The notes beneath the pieces are model-generated. The model saw only the letters and a list, made by a program, of their open reading frames with translations, ran no database searches and was not told the DNA's origin. Source: Mytilus galloprovincialis (taxonomy: Eukaryota > Mollusca > Bivalvia > Mytilida > Mytilidae). From it: a DNA stretch of 64,000 nucleotides. The stretch is taken from contig NC_134838.1 in assembly GCF_965363235.1 (NCBI RefSeq), positions 15,346,441 to 15,410,440 on the forward strand, given 5' to 3'. Within the stretch, counting starts at the first letter, position 1, and each line of letters begins with the position of its first letter. This document shows, piece after piece, positions 11,801-20,800 of the stretch. A program made the translations under genes and the position numbers.

Positions 11801-14800
11801 AAGAAGTTGTTTGTAATTGTCAACGATGAAGTCTGGGTCAATGTCGCACTCCATCTTTGCTTTGAAGGCAGAAAACTTCATCAGTTGCGATTCTTTCATA
11901 TTCGGCCATATTGATTTCAGTCTGTTATATGCATGACTAAATACTGTCTCAGTTTGATCTTCTGCGATAAGATCCCAAAAATTACAAACAAAAAGAGCAC
12001 ACGTGGATTCAAATGGTAACATTCCCCTCTCTGTCTTCTGCTTTTCTGTCTCCAAAATTACTTTTAAAAGTCCTATAAGCTGTCGAATGAAAACAAAATA
12101 ATTCTCATAAAACTTTCTTGGTTTATACTCTAGAGATATTTTGCTAGATGTTTTTCATACTTTCTTGTGTTTAAAACTTTGACTCAATTTTTACTGATAT
12201 CATGCATATTTTTATGTTTTTATGTTAATACATTTTAACTTTGATACGTATGTTGTTAAACCCTATACAGTGAACTTAGAGGTTCCAAAGATCTTAATGT
12301 CACATTTTTACCAGTAGCAGTCGTATTGTTCTGATTACGGACTCGACTGTTATATATTTTAAAATTGACTAAATGATGACGAAGGCAAAGTGTAGCCCAG
12401 TAGGCACAGTCGATTGTAAGGCGACCTTTTCTTTAAAGTTTACAAACGATCAAACTGTTCCTTTGTTTTACCAGGTGGTTTAAAAAAAATCCTACCCTGT
12501 CTTCATCAACTCCTCCAGCATTATCAGACTTGATGGCATACAGAAATCCATTTATCGGATTCTCATTAACAAAGTCTACGATAACTTTGTCCATTTCATC
12601 ATTTTCTCCTATTCCTGGTGAGTCAACAACAACAAGTCCACACTGAAAGTAAATCATAATAATAAAGGATTTGTTTAGACCGGGAGTAAGGTACTTTGCA
12701 AATAAAAGCAATGACTATTGTTTATGGTGTAACATTATCATTGTTTCCCCTCAAGTTAAAACTTTGCTATCAGAAAGCTAAAACAACAGTTACAAGTAAA
12801 ATATAATTTAGGTACTATAACAAGAAGTCAACAGTTTTTGGTCAGGATCAGTTATAATTAAGTATATACCAGAAATAAATAGCATTGAAATTTAGTAACA
12901 ACGAAATAATTAATATTAACAAATATGTCTTATAAGTCTAGCTTGTTCAGATAAACTTTCCATCCTGTTTACTAGTTCTCATACATATAAATTTAGTCCG
13001 TTATTTAATTGTATTGCATGTTCAGATCAGATATATTAATCAAGATAAACACCATTAATTTACAACATCTGACTCTGTTAAAAAAGTTTGTTTCCCTTGA
13101 GTTAAAACGTTACTGTCAGAAAGCTTATACACCAGTTATGAGTAAAATATAGTTTAGATACTATAACAAGAAACCAACAGTTTTTTGGTCATGTACAGTT
13201 ATAATGTTTGATTCATGATATATAAATGTTCATTACCTCTAGAATTTTAGCTGGTACATAAATTTTAACTTCTTTGATTGGGGTTGCCAATTCCCGTTCA
13301 GATTCATCTTCAATAAATACAAATGGCTTCAGCTTTTTACATATTTCGCCGGGTGGTATGTTTCTAATTTTCTCAACTTTTCCATTCTTATATATTATTT
13401 TGGCTCGTCGTTGTTTATAATAACAAATTCGAGTAATTACAGATGTGCAGCTTCCAAAAAAAGTAGGAACCACTTCTTCGCCAAACATCAAATTCAAAAT
13501 ACTGGATTTGCCAGCGGAGGTTTCACCTGCAAATATATACTTTAAAGTGTAAATCATTGATAAATATAGATTCTTACATTGATACCAGTGGCTTATCGGA
13601 TTTATCCAATCTCGATAGTTAAATTATCAATTTTAAAGTCCGAGCCTCGGTGAGGACTTTAAAATTTATAATTTAACTGTCGAAATTGGATAAATCCGAT
13701 AATCCCCGATTAACTATGTAAGAATATGTTTCTCTACTGAACTTTGTTGAACGAAAATCCCCTTCGAGTGCCTTTCGCATTCTACGAAGTTGTCAATTTC
13801 ATTAACACCAGGGTCGAGTTCAATATCGTAGCAGCTACGTAGCGGCTACGTAGCTGCTAACAATATTTATGTTACAACTAGTCTATAGCTACACGTTCAA
13901 TAGTCAAAATCTATATAGCACTACGTAGCTGCTACGATATTGAACGCAGCCCTGCTAGAATATTTTGATTCATCCAGTTGTCTAAAAAGGTTATGACCCT
14001 CAAAATCATCCAATGATCTTTTGAGATCACCAGCAACCACACGTTGATTAATTTTTTTTATACAATGGTTTCGGAAACGGATAAATTTTCATAGAATTAG
14101 AGAAAACTGTGTTCTCACCTATACGTGCAAACAGTTTTAATCAATATAATATTTAATGAAAAGTAAGATGGAAATGTTCTTTTTCTTTCATCTAAATAAA
14201 GCATACCCGACGAATTAAAAGCAATAGAGGAATGTGTCCTTTTCTTTTTGAAACAAGAAGAAATATATGCGACAACATCACACTATGATAGACTTGTGAT
14301 AATACATATGTTTACATGTAACTGGAGAAGACTTGAAATCATATACAAGATTGATAATTCAAATCGAATACAACATAAAATTGAGAATGGAAATGGGGAA
14401 TGTGTCAAAGAGACAACAATCCGACTATAGAACAGACAACAGAAGAAAGTCATTTATAGGTCTTCAATGCAGCGAGAAACTCCTGCATCCGGAGGTGTCC
14501 TTCAGCTGACCCCTTAACAAATATATATACTAGTTCAATGATAATGGACGTCATACTAAACTCTGAATTACACACAAGAAACTAAAAATCATTCAAGACT
14601 AACAAAGGCCAGAGGCTCCTGACTTGGAACAGGCGCAAAAATGCGCAATATGTTTTGAGAGATTGCATTAATATGATAAATAATTTCTTATAATTTTTAC
14701 GGTTGAAATCATAATCTTTAGATATATTTTTTTTTACATTGCCTTCAGGTAAAAAAAAAAGTTTTGTTCATTTTATCAATGAAATTAGATCTTCTTTACT

Positions 14801-17800
14801 GGGTCATATAGAATAGAGATATCATGAATCTAACCAAGTAGCAAAATAATATAGCAACTTTCACTGTCACTCTTTTCATAATCATTTTTGTCATTTTGGT
14901 ACATATATCATTGATAATAATGGTGTGGTTTTTATATTTTATATTATATTTTAAGTTTAATTTGATATAAATACAAACCAGAAACTACGATAGTACAGTC
15001 GTCACGCTTTAAAGCTTCTAACTTATTGTTGATATCTAGATCTAAGTTTTGTATGGTTCCTTCTGATTTAAGGAAACCTTTGATAACAGCACTTCCACGC
15101 CTCGATAACCCGTCTTTAGAACGTTCTGCGGGAACAGGGCCTAGTCTGTCTCTGGTGTCCGTCAGAAGTTTTAACAGTTTCTCTCTTTTCTTTCTATTTT
15201 CTGTTCTCATAGACACCATTGAGTTCCCAACCTGAAGAAAAATTTAAAATTACATCATTGTAATCAAAACAGTAGTAAACATATGTTAATAGCAAAACAA
15301 CAAGACCAGGAAATAATAAATCAATTAAGGGAGTACTAGAGGGAAAAAACAAGAGATTCTTCGACTATTTTTTCACAACCTATTGAGACACTATAAATAT
15401 AAAAAGATATACGTCGCTTCTGTTTAGGATACGAGGAATGATAAATAGATCTTGATTTTCCATTTAACATTCAAATAGAGAATATCAAATTGTACGATGA
15501 TTTATATTATTTTCTAAAGTAACAATAGGTGACTCTTTTACGAAGGTCAATATACAAATAAATAATTAAATACTTTACAAAGTAAGTTTTAGAGTATCAG
15601 TTTACTTTTCTCAATCTTCATTCTAAAGACTAGATAGAATTAATTTAGATTTTGTACGAGAAAGGGTACGTCCCAGCTCACTGTAGGCAAATTCATTTAT
15701 CCAAATAAAAAATACAAGGCGGACATGTTTGACCATGTTTGATATCTTAAGGGGTCATATGAGAAATTGTTTTATTCCTACACAATCTATTTAGGAGTTA
15801 ACTGTATAATATTTTAAGTTCCGACGGCACCTATTGGTGATCCGCGATAGCAGAGCTAGTAAACGGGTTTTTGTGACCATCAAATCACCAATTGATGCCG
15901 TCGAAATACAACATGGTTATCTCCATTATAATGAAACTGACAGAAAACAACGTCAAATCATACATATAAAACCTGGCACACGTCGTCTGTGGTTGCGAGT
16001 ACGTGTTTGTCAAAATTGGTGACGTCATCCAATCAAGATGAACATTACAAACGATGTCGCTTTATACATGTTAGAATGATAATAGATGTAGATGGAAGTA
16101 TGTGAATAAAATAGTATATATGTATGGTTTACTATAACCCTTTGTACTTAAACTTATAAATTTAAGACCGTATGAGTTATACAAATAAAATATTCCTCTT
16201 TCAAACAAGGAAGCAAATTTTATGATTGTCTTTGATGTTATTTCGCCTTTCGTGCTTATTTACGTTGTTTTGAATACAAATAATTTGTTTAATAATACAA
16301 TGTATAACCAACAAAGGATGATAAAAAAGATGGGTTCACAATCAACAAAACTCAATGTAAAAATACACACTTTATAACCATTAATGTAATGATAAAATAA
16401 GAGGGAAACAGTTTTGCAATGTTACTGCATCATATACAATAAATGAATGAATCATGTCTGGTACAACATGTAACTTATATGATAATACAGGAACAATTCA
16501 GAACCGACAAATTGTTAAATTGTTTGGGGATAAACATGATAATAAATAAAGATTTCCGACTTTTCACTACAATACAAAAAAAAAAAAAATATTCTTTTAA
16601 TAATTATTTCCTAAATTGAATAAGAGAGAGATCATGATTTGAAAAAACTTCTATATATGCTTGATTTGCTCAGTTTTACTCTTAGATAGAGTTGAAATTA
16701 TACCAAAAATAATTAAGCTGTTGCATGGCTTCATGGCAATTATGATATAAATATTTAAAAAATAGTGAAGATACCACACTATCAAAGTATTGTTCTTTAA
16801 CTGTCAATGTTCAACATATATATACTAGTCAACACAAGACACGATACAAGGCAATATATTTTCCATAATTTGATATAATGTGCACTGTAACAAGGTTATA
16901 ATTGTCCAATTGGTCTAATATTTACAGAGAGTTATTTACTTACAAAAAGCTTTGAATTAAGGCAAATATGCAATTTTTGTTATTTCAAAAATCAAATTTT
17001 TTTCCAAATATTCAAAACCGATATTGTACCTTAAAACTTTAAATATTAACATGGGTCTGCTAACGTCTTTGCAGATATTTGAATACTTAGTTCTTATCTT
17101 CGAAATTAATACCGATTGTGTCATCATTTTCCGCCTGATAAATTTGACCTCTGTGTTCAATAACGCGTTATTTTCTCACTTTCCTATTTGGTCTAATATA
17201 TTTAATCGTATGCTTTGTTTTAAAAATGAATTATTTTCTTTAGACAATTTAAAAGTTTTTCCTATCTTTTAATATGTTTTTGATAAATTGGAGCTCAACT
17301 TGTGTGTTGTTACTTTTGGTCTTCATTATTGTTCTGACAAACACTCGTAGACTGTAGAAATTTCTTATTTAATATAGTTGCATGTGGAGATACATTGATC
17401 ACAAGTATACAATTTTTCCATTTTATCAAAAGTAGATATAGAACATTAAATGACTAACACTACGAATCGTCTATAATGTTAGGTCTAGTCTGTTGATATA
17501 AACAAAATCAATATTTGTGAAGACATGTGAATATAATTTTGAGAAGTCGTTTTATATCTTTTTATCAACTACATGTACTTCTTAAACTGTTGTTCTTCAT
17601 ATTCGTGTGTAGTAGAGCCATGCATTATCAAACTGCGCCCCTTTCCAAATCTATGAAATTCATTTAAAAAATACCTCAACCAGTAAGTTAGCATTCAGGC
17701 TTAAAAGATTTCTACAATTTTATCCACAAATTATGTTACGGGACTTTCCCTTTTTATTTGAAGGAAAATACATGAAATACCTTAAACAATAACGAAATTT

Positions 17801-20800
17801 TACGCCCTTCCAGTTAATGAATAATCAAGTATAATAAAAAAATATTTCTATTGATAGGAAATGTTAAGTTTGAACCTAATTAGTGTTTAATTAGAATAAG
17901 AGTTCTAATTTGTTTGGCATATTTTGATATATATGAGTGGCTTTGTTAATATCAAAACGTATCGGTTCAGTAATAGTCAAAATTGGTGCAGAGGTTGAAA
18001 TATAATCAGTCCGTCGATTTCGAATTAACACAACCTATAAAATAAAACCTGAAGGTTGATAGACAATGTTCAATAGAAATGAAAAGATATTTTTAGCATT
18101 TCAAAAAATAAGAACATCGCCGTACAAGGTGAAAAATTTTATTCAGTTAATTGCACGATTAACAGATCTTTATGTGGAACTACTATTACTTCTTTGTACA
18201 TTTCATACCGTTTTGTATTAAAAAATATTTCCCATTAGGCAAACTTATTAATTTTAATATTTTGATTGTTTGGTGAAATACAATCAATAAGAAATGAAAT
18301 GAAATGAAATGTTTCTTTCTAAACGGAAAATTATCAACGTTCCAATAATTCTTGATTTTACAAATGTATGAAATTTGAGAATTTAAAATCAAATGTGTTG
18401 TAATCCTTTCAAATCTAAGATTGAGATGGTTTTAAAATCTATTCTAGATCATAGCAGGATACATATGCTAATCACAAATATTAATAGTATCTATTTTTGA
18501 ATAGTTTTGAAAGATTGCCTAGTCTATCATTTATTCGTTATTTAAGGTGTGACTATAACATGTCTATAAGATATTTACAATAAGCGTATGCCGAACCAAC
18601 TTCGAACAACAACGAATGAGGAAAAGTAAAATTCACAAACATACTGAACTCTTGAGGAAAATTCAATAGCTCAAACACATCAAACATAAGGACAACAATT
18701 GTTATATACCTGACTTGGTACAGGGATTTTCCTATGTAAAAAGGTGGATTAATCCTGGTTTCATAGTTAGCAAAACCTTTAACTTGTATGACAGACGCAC
18801 CAAATTCCAATATATTGACAACGAAGTGTGAACAAAAGACAGTTAGAATTAAAGGGGGCAATCTCAAAATGATATTTTTGTAATAACAAATGTAGTATAA
18901 AACTGTTTCGGCATTTTTTTCTGACGTTGATGCCTTCAAAGTGTTCTTGTGACTATAAAATTAATATGTGTACCAATAACGTGATAGTGGATAAAACTGT
19001 ACTGAAATATATATTACTAGTGTTTCTGTTAATATTAAAAGTTTTCGGTACAATAATAGTCAAAATTGCTGAAGTTGTTGAAATATTCTGTTCGTCAATT
19101 TACAATTAACACAACATATAAAATAAGACCTGCAGGTTAATAGACAATGCATGATCAAGTAGAAATAGAAAGATATTCTGAGCATTTCAAGAAAATATAA
19201 CATAGACATAAGAAGATGTGGTATGAGTGCAGCTCCCCATCCATGCCACAATTTATCAAATTAAATTATTATAGTTCAAATTACGGTCTTCAACATGAAG
19301 CCTTGGCCCACGCCGAACAGCAAGCTATAAATGGCTCCAAAAAATATTTGTGTAAAACCGTTCAAACGGGAAACCAAACCGTATATTCTATATAAAAAAC
19401 AGGAAAAGAGAAACACTTATGAACCACATCAACAAACGACAACTACTAAACATCAGATTCCCCACTGTATAAGTGAAAGTTGCCATTAATTTCATTTTAT
19501 ATCGAAATTTATAAATTTTATATAGTTCTTTTTCACGAGTGACAGATCTTATATATGTGGAAGTACAAGATTCAAACTATAATATGTTCTTTGGGTATTT
19601 ATACATTTTGTATAAACTCTCACTTTTCAAAAAAGCAAACATACTAATTTTATTATTTTGATTGTGTGAGAAATACAAACCCTTTGCAATAAAACACTTT
19701 TCCAAATGTAAATTATTAACGTCCCTATAAATCTTGTTTTTAAAGATTTATCAAATTTGAACTCTTTTAAATCAAACATGTTATAATCCTTTCAATTTTA
19801 AAATAGAGGTGGTTTAAAAATCTATTTTCGAACATAACACGATACATATGCTAGTCACAAACAGTATCTCTTTCTGAATAGTGTAGAACGATTGCGTAGT
19901 TAATCATATATCTCTAGTATGTGACCATACATGTCTATAAGATAATTGGAATAAGTTAATGCCGAACCAACTCCGACTCCGATTACGAATAAGGAAAAAG
20001 TAAAATCACAAAAATATTTAACTCCGAGGAAGATTCATAACGGAAAGTCGATCTATGTTAACCAAATGACAAAATAAAAAGCTTAGAATTATCAAACGAA
20101 CGGACAACAACTGTCATATGCCTGACTTGGTACAGGCATTTCCCTATGTAGACCAAACTTGGTTTTATAGATAGCTAATAAAATTGAGAATGGAAATGGG
20201 GAATGTGTCAAAGAGACAACAACCTGCCCAAATAAAAAACAACAGCAGAGGGTCACCAACAGGTCTTCAATGTAGCGAGAAAATCCCGCACCCGGAGGCG
20301 TCCTTCAGCTGGCCCCTAAACAAATATATACTAGTCCAGTGATAATGAACGCCATACTAATTTCCAAATTGTACACAAGAAACTAAAATTAAAATAATAC
20401 AAGACTAACAAAGGCCAGAGGCTCCTGACTTGGGACAGGCGCAAAAATGCGGCGGAGTTAAACATGTTTGTGAGAAACCTCTCTCTTGTAAGACAGTCGC
20501 ATAACATTGCATTATATTGACAATGATGAGTGAACAAAGACAGTTAGAATTAAGAATCAATCTCAAAATGATATTTTTGTAATAACAAATATGGTATAAA
20601 ACTATTTCGTCATTTGTTTATAACGTGGATGCCTTCAAAGTGTTCTCGGGACTTTTAAGCATTTAAGTGTACCAATAACGCTTATCTACATTTTCATTTA
20701 GAAGGGAAAAAGGATGCTGTTTTCCAATTTTTTCATTTTTATTTTTAACTGTTTTATAATATCTTTCTTTTCTTCATTTATATCAAAATTCTATCATTCA

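Noticed and set aside
18553-18939. 128-codon minus-strand frame in intron 1 of gene 1
   Set aside because: It lies in the triplicated block and is not preserved in the other copies.
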